A stretch of DNA of 47,056 nucleotides from an uncultured Pseudomonadota bacterium. GTDB taxonomy: Bacteria; Pseudomonadota; Gammaproteobacteria; Methylococcales; Methylomonadaceae. A program made the position numbers and the translations under genes. Position 1 is the stretch's first letter. Every line of letters starts with the position of its first letter. The notes beneath the pieces are model-generated. The model was not told where the DNA came from and did no database searches. It saw only the letters and a program-made list of their open reading frames with translations. This document shows positions 18,588 through 26,356 of this stretch, one piece after another. The stretch covers positions 1 to 47,056 of the forward strand of contig CAISXF010000026.1 of NCBI GenBank assembly GCA_903889445.1. Direction: 5' to 3'.

Positions 18588-19322
18588 ATGAGTTTATTCA
18601 AAGATTTTGATTTTTCGATATTAAGTGATTCTGATTTTAAGGAAGATTCGGTCAGAGAAGAATTGATAACGCCTCTTTTAAAAGCATTGGGCTATTCAGT
18701 ATTTGGTGAAAATAAAATAATCCGAAGTAAATCCATGACAGTTTTTGTAACGATAGGAAGCCAAAAACAAAAAATAAATATCACGCCCGATTATTTATTA
18801 AAAATTGGGAATGGCATTTCGTGGATATTGGACGCAAAACATCCGAAAGAAAATATTTTAGATGGCAAACACCGTGAACAAGCCTTTAGTTATGCGATTC
18901 TTCCTGATGTCAGGGCGTATTATTATGCGTTGTGTAACGGAAAGGAAATTGTAGTTTTTCATATCGCAAAAACAGAACCTGTTATCAATGTACGACTTGC
19001 CGACATTGATAATGAACTCAATCCCATTGTCAGCACATTGTCGCCTAAGTTCATAAAAAAGCATTACTTTTTACAACAAGGCGATAGTGCCGCTTTGCAT
19101 TTTATGGATAAAATGGACGAGTTGGAAACGCTTGCGAAGCAGATAGAAATGACAGGCAAATTAACACTTAGGAAACGTATGACAATCATTGAAGTTATAG
19201 ACGAAGCACTTGATATGGTACAAGAAGACAGACCTGAATTTGTGCTTTCATGTGATGGTAAAGCTGAATGTAGAAAAGTGATAGATTATGCGTTGGAGCT
19301 ATTGAAATTTAGGAATTTATGA
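18588..19322 (+). CDS. Stand-alone HsdR N-terminal (PD-(D/E)XK) nuclease-like protein
   Basis: The 244-residue protein resembles the N-terminal endonuclease domain of type I restriction subunit HsdR. An early acidic helix EELITPLLKALGY (E24/E25) precedes TPDYLL (D68) and WILDAKHP (D82-x-K84), then a QAFSYA helix typical of the family. No helicase domain follows and no hsdM/hsdS is nearby, so it is a single-domain protein and not a type I R-M subunit. The remaining part (about 150-244) is helical and unrecognised. The gene is visibly AT-richer than dbpA (about 30% against 53% GC on single lines counted). It lies between dbpA and a second dbpA tail, which points to acquisition by transfer. The function is unknown; DNA cleavage or a defence role is inference. 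Confidence 0.78.
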   Translation: MSLFKDFDFSILSDSDFKEDSVREELITPLLKALGYSVFGENKIIRSKSMTVFVTIGSQKQKINITPDYLLKIGNGISWILDAKHPKENILDGKHREQAFSYAILPDVRAYYYALCNGKEIVVFHIAKTEPVINVRLADIDNELNPIVSTLSPKFIKKHYFLQQGDSAALHFMDKMDELETLAKQIEMTGKLTLRKRMTIIEVIDEALDMVQEDRPEFVLSCDGKAECRKVIDYALELLKFRNL

Positions 19323-19353
19323 ACAACTACGAAAAAAATAAAACCGCACAGAG

Positions 19354-19396
19354 ATTAAAGGGCAAAAGTTGCGCGTTCGGGTGTTGGGCTAAATAG
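19354..19396 (+). repeat. Diverged duplicate of the dbpA 3' end
   Basis: These 43 bases match 18482-18524 at 37 positions. In the dbpA frame they encode IKGQKLRVRVLG then TAA, against IKGRKLRVRALG then TAA in the real gene. Three of the five coding differences are synonymous, so this is a once-coding allele and not a random match. Homology stops abruptly on the 5' side. Together with the copy at the end of dbpA it brackets the HsdR-N-like gene. Confidence 0.8.
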
Positions 19397-19418
19397 ATTC
19401 CAAAGTGTGAGTGCGACC

Positions 19419-19445
19419 AAAAGCAATAACCGCGCGTTGCTTTTT
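19419..19445 (+). terminator. Probable terminator behind the dbpA-tail copy
   Basis: AAAAGCAA pairs with TTGCTTTT around a 10-base GC-rich loop, with a run of five T at the end. Its position 23 bases after the duplicated dbpA tail suggests it once served that dbpA allele; today it can end the nuclease-gene transcript. Confidence 0.6.
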
Positions 19446-19453
19446 CTGAAAAC

Positions 19454-19483
19454 AAAAAATCCCGACATTTCGCGGGATTTTTT
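19454..19483. terminator. Bidirectional terminator between the islet and the copper operon
   Basis: AAAAAATCCCG pairs with CGGGATTTTTT around an eight-base loop. The A-run and T-run on either side let it act on both strands; on the minus strand it lies 18 bases after the stop of the cupredoxin gene. Confidence 0.82.
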
Positions 19484-19500
19484 GAGGTTTAGAAATGTGT

Positions 19501-20394
19501 TTATTTTTCTAATGCCGTTTGAATTATTTTCACTAAATGTTGACCAGTTGTAATCACCCACTCAATCATTGCGTTACTCGAATCCAACAAATACGCCAAC
19601 ACTTCGGTGGGAGTCATGCCTTTAAACTTACGCGCTAAAAATGGCGCAAGCAATAAACCTAACGCCAAACCAATCACCGTCACACCTGAAAAACTATTAT
19701 TTTCTTCAGGAATAACGGGCGTTTTAACGGCGGCGGGTGGAGTTGCGTCAACAATGGGCGCGGGTAAATTCGCTTCTTCATGTGCTTTTGCTAACAATTC
19801 CGGCAGCGTAATGGTGTAATCGTCCGTCACGATATTCGCAGTGACATTCGGAATACTCGGTAAATCACCATCCCCTTTTCCCACTTTGAGCTGGGCTTTC
19901 ATGCCCTTTTCCATGTGTTGCGCGATGTCGCAATGTACCAAATAGGTTTTATCGCCAGGCGGTAAAATCAACGTGCCGGAAATTTTTGCAGGCCCCGAAA
20001 CTTCTAAGTGAAACATGCCTTTTGGATATAAATACTTGGGCAAACCGTGCATCATCCATTGATGGCGCACATTATCGTCATTGATGAAATGTACGGTCAA
20101 TTTAGTGCAAGGCTTGAATTGAAATTCCTGCGTATCAAACGCAAACATTCTACCAGGGAATTTTTCAGCATATTTATGACCCGCGTGAACCGTGATTTCT
20201 TTGGTTTCAGCAATTTTGTCACAGCCACCCGGAAGTTTATCCGGATTATTGCCCATAACCATGCCGCCCGCCATATCCATCAAATGCCCATCACCATGAT
20301 TCATAAGCATGCCATCGTGATCTTGATAGTCCTGAGCAAATGCTGGCAGGGCAAATAACGCCGCGAATACACTGACCGATACTAATTTCATCAT
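19501..20394 (-). CDS. Exported cupredoxin-domain protein with Met/His-rich N-terminus and C-terminal membrane anchor
   Basis: The 297-residue precursor starts with a signal peptide (about 1-21, ending ALPAFAQ). A mature N-terminus rich in Met and His follows (DHDGMLMNHGDGHLMDM). The cupredoxin domain (about 60-175) has the type 1 copper ligand set: His in VRHQWMMHG and Cys-His-Met in HCDIAQHMEKGM. A proline-rich linker leads to a membrane helix (about 240-262) and a short tail. It should bind copper in the periplasm, facing out from the inner membrane. The start at 20394 follows a GAGG site. It is the second gene of an operon with 20459-21055. Similarity to accessory copper proteins near pmo/amo genes is an impression; no pmo gene is in the window. 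Confidence 0.8.
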   Translation of the reverse strand: MMKLVSVSVFAALFALPAFAQDYQDHDGMLMNHGDGHLMDMAGGMVMGNNPDKLPGGCDKIAETKEITVHAGHKYAEKFPGRMFAFDTQEFQFKPCTKLTVHFINDDNVRHQWMMHGLPKYLYPKGMFHLEVSGPAKISGTLILPPGDKTYLVHCDIAQHMEKGMKAQLKVGKGDGDLPSIPNVTANIVTDDYTITLPELLAKAHEEANLPAPIVDATPPAAVKTPVIPEENNSFSGVTVIGLALGLLLAPFLARKFKGMTPTEVLAYLLDSSNAMIEWVITTGQHLVKIIQTALEK

Positions 20395-20458
20395 TTCTTT
20401 TTTGCCTCGTGGTAAATAAAACAACGTCCTTGTCGTGATGTGCTGATGGGAGAAGAAA

Positions 20459-21055
20459 TTAGCCTTTCAATTTAGCGAGTAATTCATCAACACGTTTTTT
20501 AAAGGGCGCACTTGATAAATAGACAATGTACAAACCGGCAAAACCAAAAAAGCCGTACATTAACATTTCGTTGCGGCTTGTCGATTGACCTTTACCCGCT
20601 TGGAAGCCCATGTGAGCGTCTAAGCGTTCGCCTTGTCCGGCATCAGGTACCAATGTGATGTGGATTAAGTATTTGCCTGCTTCTGGCACGCCTTCAGGTA
20701 ACGAAAGCATAATCGTTCCCGATTTGTGTTTGGCTGCTTCTTGGAAAAAAACGCGCTTGCCTTCGGGTTCTTTTGTGACTTCAAATTCAACCGCCATATT
20801 GCGGTATTTCATGTCTTGGTAATCAAAAACTAACTGCGTTAATGTGCCGATACTTGGAATGTTTCCACAAAAATCTTCCGCTGGAAAGGCGGCTGGCTGA
20901 TAAGCCGTGTAATGAATCCAATGCGTGGGCTGTAATTCAAATTTGCATTGATCCGTGTCTGTACCTGCCGCGCCACCGTGCGCCCACAATGCCGACGAAA
21001 ATAGCAACGCGGTTACACCGAGTGACGTTTTTTTGATAAGTTTTGCGATGTTCAT
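20459..21055 (-). CDS. Exported, membrane-anchored protein of the copper operon
   Basis: The 198-residue precursor has a signal peptide (about 1-25, ending SALWAHGG), so the mature N-terminus would start at or near His26, a position that binds copper in several copper proteins. Two cysteines (DTDQCKFEL and AEDFCGNI) may form a disulfide in a beta-rich domain. A single membrane helix (about 162-180) and a basic tail (KKRVDELLAKLKG) follow. The topology is the same as in the downstream cupredoxin, so the two may form a complex. AGAGGA is a good ribosome site before the ATG. I do not recognise the family firmly; it resembles proteins encoded beside copper monooxygenase or copper-handling genes. 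Confidence 0.65.
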   Translation of the reverse strand: MNIAKLIKKTSLGVTALLFSSALWAHGGAAGTDTDQCKFELQPTHWIHYTAYQPAAFPAEDFCGNIPSIGTLTQLVFDYQDMKYRNMAVEFEVTKEPEGKRVFFQEAAKHKSGTIMLSLPEGVPEAGKYLIHITLVPDAGQGERLDAHMGFQAGKGQSTSRNEMLMYGFFGFAGLYIVYLSSAPFKKRVDELLAKLKG

Positions 21056-21097
21056 AAATCCTCTCGACCTGCCTGAATAATTATTATTGTGATGAGT

Positions 21098-21151
21098 TAA
21101 CCGTACGATAATTGCACAGCGTTCAAACTAACTGTACGCTAAATATACAGC
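21098..21151 (-). promoter_or_regulatory. Tandem 23-bp operator-like repeat upstream of the copper operon
   Basis: Units at 21098-21120 and 21129-21151 share 18 of 23 positions, including TAAC, GTACG, TAA and ACAGC in the same register. They are exactly 31 bases apart, about three helical turns, so bound proteins would lie on one face. The second unit has a dyad CTGTA-N9-TACAG on the minus strand; the first keeps it only partly. The pair lies 43-96 bases before the ATG of the copper operon, in a position for control of that operon or of pgi. The regulator is unknown. Confidence 0.5.
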
Positions 21152-21194
21152 ACCCGCTAACTTTAACACGTCGATTTAAGCAAAGAAAGTCGCA

Positions 21195-21200
21195 TATAAT
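21195..21200 (+). promoter_or_regulatory. Possible -10 element for pgi
   Basis: A consensus TATAAT stands about 130 bases before the pgi start. No good -35 box is found at 16-18 bases upstream, so the call is weak. Confidence 0.25.
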
Positions 21201-21330
21201 GATAAACCGCTTGCGACCGTTATGCGTATTAAAAAGCCTTTGTTCGAGTAGCGTATTATTGCTATCTGACCTTAATTTTCGTAGACTTGCGCCAATTTTT
21301 CTTTTTACTTTTTATTTGGAGTTCTACCGC

Positions 21331-22971
21331 ATGGCATCGTTGACCACCACGCCCGCTTGGGTGGCGTTACAAAATCACTATGAACACATTGGCAATCAAC
21401 GTTTAATCGACAGTTTTAAAAACGATTCGTATCGTCATGAAAAATTTTCGTTGCAATTTAATGATATTTTGTTCGATTATTCTAAAAATCGCATCGACGA
21501 TAACACGTTACCGTTGTTGATTAACTTGGCAAAACAAGCGCAGTTAAAAACAAAAATTAACGCTATGTTTTCCGGCGAAAAAATCAATGTGACGGAACAC
21601 CGCGCCGTGTTACATACCGCGTTACGCAATCGCAGCAACACGCCCATTTTTGTCGATGGTCAAGATGTGATGCCGCAAATTAACGCTTCGTTGAAAAAAA
21701 TGCGCGGGTTTTGTGAGCGCGTTCGTTCGGGCGATTGGAAAGGTTACAGCGGCAAAGCGATTACCGATATTGTTAACATCGGCATTGGCGGTTCTGATTT
21801 GGGACCGAAAATGGTCACTGCCGCGTTGCATCCTTACGCCACCGCCGCGTTGCGCGTGCATTTTGTCTCTAACGTCGATCAAACCGATTTAATTGAAACG
21901 TTAGAAAATCTGTCACCAGAAACCACGTTATTTTTAGTCGGTTCAAAAACATTTACCACGCAAGAAACGTTGACGAACGCGAATTCCGCTCGCACTTGGT
22001 TACTGAAAACGGCACCCGATGCGTCAGCCGTCGCGAAACATTTTGTGGCTTTGTCAACGAATGCGACAGTGGTTGCCGAATTTGGCATTGATGTTGAAAA
22101 TATGTTCGAGTTTTGGAATTGGGTTGGCGGACGTTATTCACTTTGGTCGGCGATTGGTTTATCGGTTGCGCTGTATGTCGGCATGGATAATTTTGAGGAA
22201 TTGTTGGAAGGCGCACACGAAGCCGATAACCATTTCAAAAACACGCCGTTTGAACAAAATATCCCGGTGATTATGGGATTGTTGGGCGTTTGGTATAACA
22301 ACTTTTTCCATGCTGATACGCACGCGATGTTGGCATACGATCAATCGATGCGTTATTTCGCTGATTATTTTCAACAAGGCGACATGGAAAGTAACGGTAA
22401 AAGCGTGACGATTACCGGCAAAAAAGTCGATTACAGCACCGGGCCGATTATCTGGGGACATCCTGGTACGAATGGACAACACGCTTTTTATCAGTTGATT
22501 CATCAAGGTACCAAATTGATTCCGTGCGATTTTCTTGCGCCCGCCATCAGTCATTATGATTTACCTGAACATCACAAAATTTTGATTTCAAACTTTCTCG
22601 CGCAACCTGAAGCCTTAATGCACGGCAAGTCGGCAGACGAAGTGAAACAAGATTTGACGGCGGAAGAATGTGAAGACAGCGTTTTAGTCGCGGCGAAAGT
22701 GTTTGATGGCAACAAACCGTCGAATGCGTTTTTGTTTAAAAAATTAACGCCGAGAACATTGGGTTCATTGATTGCCTTATACGAACACAAAATTTTCGTT
22801 CAAGGTGTTATTTGGAATATCAATTCTTACGATCAAATGGGCGTGCAGTTAGGTAAAGTGTTGGCGAAAGTAATTTTGCCCGAATTGAATAATGATGATG
22901 AAATCACCAGTCACGATTGTTCGACCAATGCGCTGATTAACACTTATAAAAAACTAGCTCGCGAAAGCTAA
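21331..22971 (+). CDS. pgi: Glucose-6-phosphate isomerase
   Basis: The 546-residue enzyme interconverts glucose 6-phosphate and fructose 6-phosphate. It has [13 protein letters not shown] (phosphate binding), [24 protein letters not shown] (the catalytic His region) and the C-terminal [10 protein letters not shown] with the active-site Lys. The start at 21331 is set by the GGAG site nine bases upstream and by family length; the frame is open further to 21112. At residue 377 the motif reads [12 protein letters not shown], where well-studied PGIs have [12 protein letters not shown] and the Glu is the catalytic base. The gene ends at a strong terminator. Confidence 0.95.
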   Translation: MASLTTTPAWVALQNHYEHIGNQRLIDSFKNDSYRHEKFSLQFNDILFDYSKNRIDDNTLPLLINLAKQAQLKTKINAMFSGEKINVTEHRAVLHTALRNRSNTPIFVDGQDVMPQINASLKKMRGFCERVRSGDWKGYSGKAITDIVNIGIGGSDLGPKMVTAALHPYATAALRVHFVSNVDQTDLIETLENLSPETTLFLVGSKTFTTQETLTNANSARTWLLKTAPDASAVAKHFVALSTNATVVAEFGIDVENMFEFWNWVGGRYSLWSAIGLSVALYVGMDNFEELLEGAHEADNHFKNTPFEQNIPVIMGLLGVWYNNFFHADTHAMLAYDQSMRYFADYFQQGDMESNGKSVTITGKKVDYSTGPIIWGHPGTNGQHAFYQLIHQGTKLIPCDFLAPAISHYDLPEHHKILISNFLAQPEALMHGKSADEVKQDLTAEECEDSVLVAAKVFDGNKPSNAFLFKKLTPRTLGSLIALYEHKIFVQGVIWNINSYDQMGVQLGKVLAKVILPELNNDDEITSHDCSTNALINTYKKLARES

Positions 22972-22991
22972 ACCGTTTTTCGTCGCACATT

Positions 22992-23029
22992 AAAAAAGCC
23001 TTGTGACTTTGCAGTCGCAAGGCTTTTTA
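22992..23029. terminator. Bidirectional terminator between pgi and the convergent small gene
   Basis: AAAAAGCCTTG pairs with CAAGGCTTTTT, extended by TGACT/AGTCG, around a four-base loop. A and T runs on both sides allow use by pgi (plus) and by the gene at 23048-23434 (minus). Confidence 0.88.
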
Positions 23030-23047
23030 GTTTCAGAAAGTGTGAGC

Positions 23048-23434
23048 TTAAAGAATGGATTTTAAAGCTAGAATGCCTTTATGAGCATCTCTTAATTCTT
23101 GTTCAGCTTGTTGATTAGCACCCTCTTTTACATGATTACGCGCCGCTTTAATCAAGCCGTTAGCTTTGCTGCTAGCTTTGAAAACTGAGTCGCTTGCGTT
23201 GATTTCTTTAACAGAATCTGACGCATCTTTAATCAATTTTGATACAGCTTCAGCGTCGCCGCCAGCAATAAGTGCGTCAACAGCCACTTGAATTTTGCCA
23301 GCTGTAATATCGATAGCAACTGTAGGTGTGTAAACGATACGACCTGCATCGGTTTCAGCAAAAGCAGTGGTAGAAACTGCACCGAAAGAAGCTGCAACCA
23401 ATGCCGCTAAAGCGATTTTTTTCAATGTATTCAT
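23048..23434 (-). CDS. Small exported helical protein, function unknown
   Basis: The 128-residue precursor has a clear Sec signal peptide (about 1-26, cut after TTAFA). The rest is predicted to be alpha-helical and rich in Ala, Lys and Asp, with segments such as AAVSKLIKDASDS-like amphipathic helices. No cysteine and few His are left in the mature part. It recalls small periplasmic helical-bundle proteins common in methylotrophic gammaproteobacteria, some grouped near SmbP-type metal-binding proteins, but the His-rich metal sites of SmbP are absent. GAGGA lies ten bases before the ATG. It is transcribed alone. Confidence 0.7.
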   Translation of the reverse strand: MNTLKKIALAALVAASFGAVSTTAFAETDAGRIVYTPTVAIDITAGKIQVAVDALIAGGDAEAVSKLIKDASDSVKEINASDSVFKASSKANGLIKAARNHVKEGANQQAEQELRDAHKGILALKSIL

Positions 23435-23571
23435 TAACGTCTATCCTCAAATTGTTATTATTTTGGGTTGAAAGGGAAAATAGCACACCGCATAACGATG
23501 TGTTGACCGTAATTCTAAACACATTTACGAATTTTTCAACCAATCCAACAATTACACGCACTTTTTATCAG

Positions 23572-24402
23572 TTAATTTACCGACCACTGCACCACGCCGC
23601 TGTAAGCTGTGATTAAAACAATCGCGCCAAAAACTAATCGATACCAGGCGAAAACCAAAAAATCGTGCTGACTGATATAACGCAACAAACCTTTGATTGC
23701 CCATAACGCACTGAAAAAAGCCGCAATCATTCCTAAAACAAAAACAGGCGCGTCAGCCGCTACATCAAGCAATTCGCGGTGTTTATATAAATCGTACACA
23801 CTCGCTGCAACTAACGTAGGAATCGCTAAAAAAAATGAAAATTCTGTCGCGGCTTGGCGCGATAAACCAAATAATAAACCGCCGATAATCGTTGCACCGG
23901 AACGCGAGGTACCAGGAATTAACGCAAAGGCTTGAGCAAAACCTAATTTCAGCGCGTCCCATTTTGATAGTTCATCGACCGCGTTAATTCGCACCGTATG
24001 TTGTCGCTTTTCTGCCCAAATAATAATGAACGCGCCCACAATAAATGCCAATGCCACCGGAACGGGTTTGAATAAAACCGCTTTGATATATTTGCTAAAT
24101 AAAAAGCCTAAAATTGCGGCGGGTAAAAAGGCAATCGCTAAATTGAGCGTGAAGTTTTGCGCGGCTTTTTCTTTGCGTAACAATCCGCTGAAGGTGCTGC
24201 CAATTTTGCGGCGATATTCCCAACACACCGCCAAAATCGCGCCAACTTGAATGACTAATTCAAATAATTTGCCTTTGTCGTCATTAAAATTGAGCAAATC
24301 GCCCACCAAAATTAAATGTCCTGTACTTGAAATAGGCAAAAATTCGGTTAAGCCTTCGACGATACCTAAAATCAATACTTTTACCGCGAGTAATAAATCC
24401 AT
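23572..24402 (-). CDS. uppP: Undecaprenyl-diphosphatase UppP (BacA)
   Basis: The 276-residue polytopic inner-membrane enzyme dephosphorylates undecaprenyl pyrophosphate to recycle the lipid carrier for peptidoglycan and other envelope polymers; overexpression gives bacitracin resistance. Both catalytic signatures are present: [15 protein letters not shown] at residues 16-30, and [10 protein letters not shown] near residue 170, where the Arg is essential. About eight membrane helices are visible. It is the last gene of a run with fumarase and a small protein, 20 bases after the latter's stop. Confidence 0.95.
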   Translation of the reverse strand: MDLLLAVKVLILGIVEGLTEFLPISSTGHLILVGDLLNFNDDKGKLFELVIQVGAILAVCWEYRRKIGSTFSGLLRKEKAAQNFTLNLAIAFLPAAILGFLFSKYIKAVLFKPVPVALAFIVGAFIIIWAEKRQHTVRINAVDELSKWDALKLGFAQAFALIPGTSRSGATIIGGLLFGLSRQAATEFSFFLAIPTLVAASVYDLYKHRELLDVAADAPVFVLGMIAAFFSALWAIKGLLRYISQHDFLVFAWYRLVFGAIVLITAYSGVVQWSVN

Positions 24403-24422
24403 AATTTTTAATCTGTGTGAAG

Positions 24423-24758
24423 TTAACGTTTTAAATTGATGGTGATACCCGCGCCGTCAAACGATTTTGTTTTACCGGCTTCGGGTTCAATCGACATGAT
24501 TGATTGCGTATCGAGTTCGAGTTCGCGTTGTATTTTTTTAGGTTTTTCAACGGATACCACGGATTTTTCTGGCGTAATCGAAATTGTAGGGTTGTCTTCG
24601 GTTCGCACTGGCAACGACAAGTCTAACGCTTTGGGTTCTGCAATTTTAGCCGTCGGTTCAACCGTCCGATGCTTTTTATGATGATGCGAACGCCAACCCG
24701 TCAACATCGACATCGCCACAATCAAAAAACTGATTAAAAATACACGACGTTTTTTCAT
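24423..24758 (-). CDS. Small membrane-anchored periplasmic protein, unknown
   Basis: Not recognised. The 111 residues begin with a basic start and a hydrophobic helix (about 6-21), then a His/Lys-rich patch ([10 protein letters not shown]) and a low-complexity region rich in Pro, Glu and Ser. The helix ends MLTGWRS; a Cys at the Trp position would make a lipobox, so it may be a former lipoprotein, one base change away. Its ATG overlaps the fumarase stop by four bases (ATGA), implying coupled translation, and uppP follows closely. Confidence 0.6.
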   Translation of the reverse strand: MKKRRVFLISFLIVAMSMLTGWRSHHHKKHRTVEPTAKIAEPKALDLSLPVRTEDNPTISITPEKSVVSVEKPKKIQRELELDTQSIMSIEPEAGKTKSFDGAGITINLKR

Positions 24759-26281
24759 TTCGTTATGATCTCAACGGGAATTTGACCGATTTTCGCCTGC
24801 CATTTTGCGGGTGCGGTTTGATGAATCGAAACGCCGTGCGAATCGACCGCGACTGTGACGGGCATATCTTCCACGACAAACTCGTGAATGGCTTCCATGC
24901 CTAAATCAGCAAACGCCAAAATTTTGGATTTTTTTATCGCTTTTGAAACCAAATACGCCGCGCCACCGACCGCGATTAAATAAACGGCTTTGTGTTTTTT
25001 AATTTCAGCGATTGCCAATTCACCGCGTTCAGACTTGCCAATCATGCCGATCAAGCCCGTTTTTTCAAGTAATGGCGCGGTGAATTTATCCATTCTTGTC
25101 GCCGTTGTTGGTCCCGCTGAACCGACGACTTCATCACGCACCGCATCGACTGGCCCGACGTAATAAATAAATTTATTGGTGAAATCCACACCGTCTGGTA
25201 ATGCTTCGCCACGTTCTAACATTTCGCACAATCGTTTATGCGCCGCGTCACGCCCCGTTAAAAGCGTGCCGCTTAACAACAACGTTTCGCCAACTTGCCA
25301 CGTTGTCACGTCTTCGGGTTTGAGCGTGTCTAAATTCACTCGACGCGCCGCGCTCACGTCCCACGTTACCACGGGATAATCGTCCAAATTGGGCGGTATA
25401 AATTCTGCCACACCCTTTCCGTCCAACACAAAATGAACGTGGCGCGTCGCTGCACAATTCGGAATGATTGCAATTGGTAAATTCGCGGCGTGCGTTGGAT
25501 AATCCAAAATTTTCACGTCCAAAACCGTCGTCAAACCGCCCAAACCTTGTGCGCCAATACCGAGCGAGTTCACTTTTTCGTAAAGCTCTAAACGCAATTC
25601 TTCCAACCGATTCGACGCGCCACGCGCTTGTAATTCCTGAATATCAATCGAACCCATGCACGCTTTTTTGGCGAGCAACATCGCTTTTTCTGCCGTGCCG
25701 CCAATGCCAATCCCTAAAATTCCTGGCGGACACCAACCCGCACCCATCGTCGGAACGGTTTTTAAAATCCAATCGACGATATTATCGGACGGATTCAACA
25801 TCGCAAATTTCGCTTTGGCTTCCGAACCACCGCCTTTTGCGGCAATGTCGATTTCCACTTTATCGCCCAACACTATTTCGGTATGAATGACGGCGGGCGT
25901 GTTGTCGCGCGTGTTAATACGTTCGCCAGAGGGGTCACGCAAAATCGACGCACGCAACGGATTATCCACGTTTTGATACGCCCGCCGAACGCCTTCATTA
26001 ATCATATCCGCTAAACTCAACTCACTTTCCCATTGCACATTCATACCGATTTTCACAAATACCGTGACGATGCCCGTGTCTTGGCAAATCGGACGTTTTC
26101 CTTCCGCACACAAACGCGAATTGATTAAAATTTGCGCCATTGCGTCTTTGGCGGCGGGACTTTCTTCGCGCAAATACGCGGCGTTCAAGGCTTGAATAAA
26201 ATCTTGCGGGTGATAATACGAAATGAATTGCAAGGCTTGCGCGATGCTTTCAATCACATCTTCTTGGCGAATTAGAGTCAT
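24755..26281 (-). CDS. fumA: Fumarate hydratase, class I (iron-sulfur)
   Basis: The 508-residue enzyme hydrates fumarate to malate in the TCA cycle and is oxygen-sensitive. The three expected [4Fe-4S] ligands are at C66 (RPICQDTGI), C184 (GWCPPGILGIGIGGT) and C276 (IPNCAATRH). The C-terminal beta domain has GRDAAHKRLCEML and SAGPTTATRMD. Its length is near that of the single-chain class I fumarases of gammaproteobacteria (about 505-550). It is the first gene of a minus-strand run with the small protein and uppP. Confidence 0.95.
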   Translation of the reverse strand: MTLIRQEDVIESIAQALQFISYYHPQDFIQALNAAYLREESPAAKDAMAQILINSRLCAEGKRPICQDTGIVTVFVKIGMNVQWESELSLADMINEGVRRAYQNVDNPLRASILRDPSGERINTRDNTPAVIHTEIVLGDKVEIDIAAKGGGSEAKAKFAMLNPSDNIVDWILKTVPTMGAGWCPPGILGIGIGGTAEKAMLLAKKACMGSIDIQELQARGASNRLEELRLELYEKVNSLGIGAQGLGGLTTVLDVKILDYPTHAANLPIAIIPNCAATRHVHFVLDGKGVAEFIPPNLDDYPVVTWDVSAARRVNLDTLKPEDVTTWQVGETLLLSGTLLTGRDAAHKRLCEMLERGEALPDGVDFTNKFIYYVGPVDAVRDEVVGSAGPTTATRMDKFTAPLLEKTGLIGMIGKSERGELAIAEIKKHKAVYLIAVGGAAYLVSKAIKKSKILAFADLGMEAIHEFVVEDMPVTVAVDSHGVSIHQTAPAKWQAKIGQIPVEIITK

Positions 26282-26356
26282 AAATTTTTCTCAAATTTAA
26301 ATAGCGTTAATGGACAGACAAACTGATTTTTTCGTATAGCGTTTTAATTTTTATAC

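Noticed and set aside
19319-19396. 25-codon frame starting in an ATGA overlap with the nuclease gene
   Set aside because: It runs in another frame through the dbpA-tail copy and has no protein-like features; taken as a junction by-product.
21098-21151. LexA box reading of the CTGT...ACAG dyad
   Set aside because: The spacer is 11 bases between CTGT and ACAG, while gammaproteobacterial LexA sites need 8, and neither neighbour is an SOS gene.
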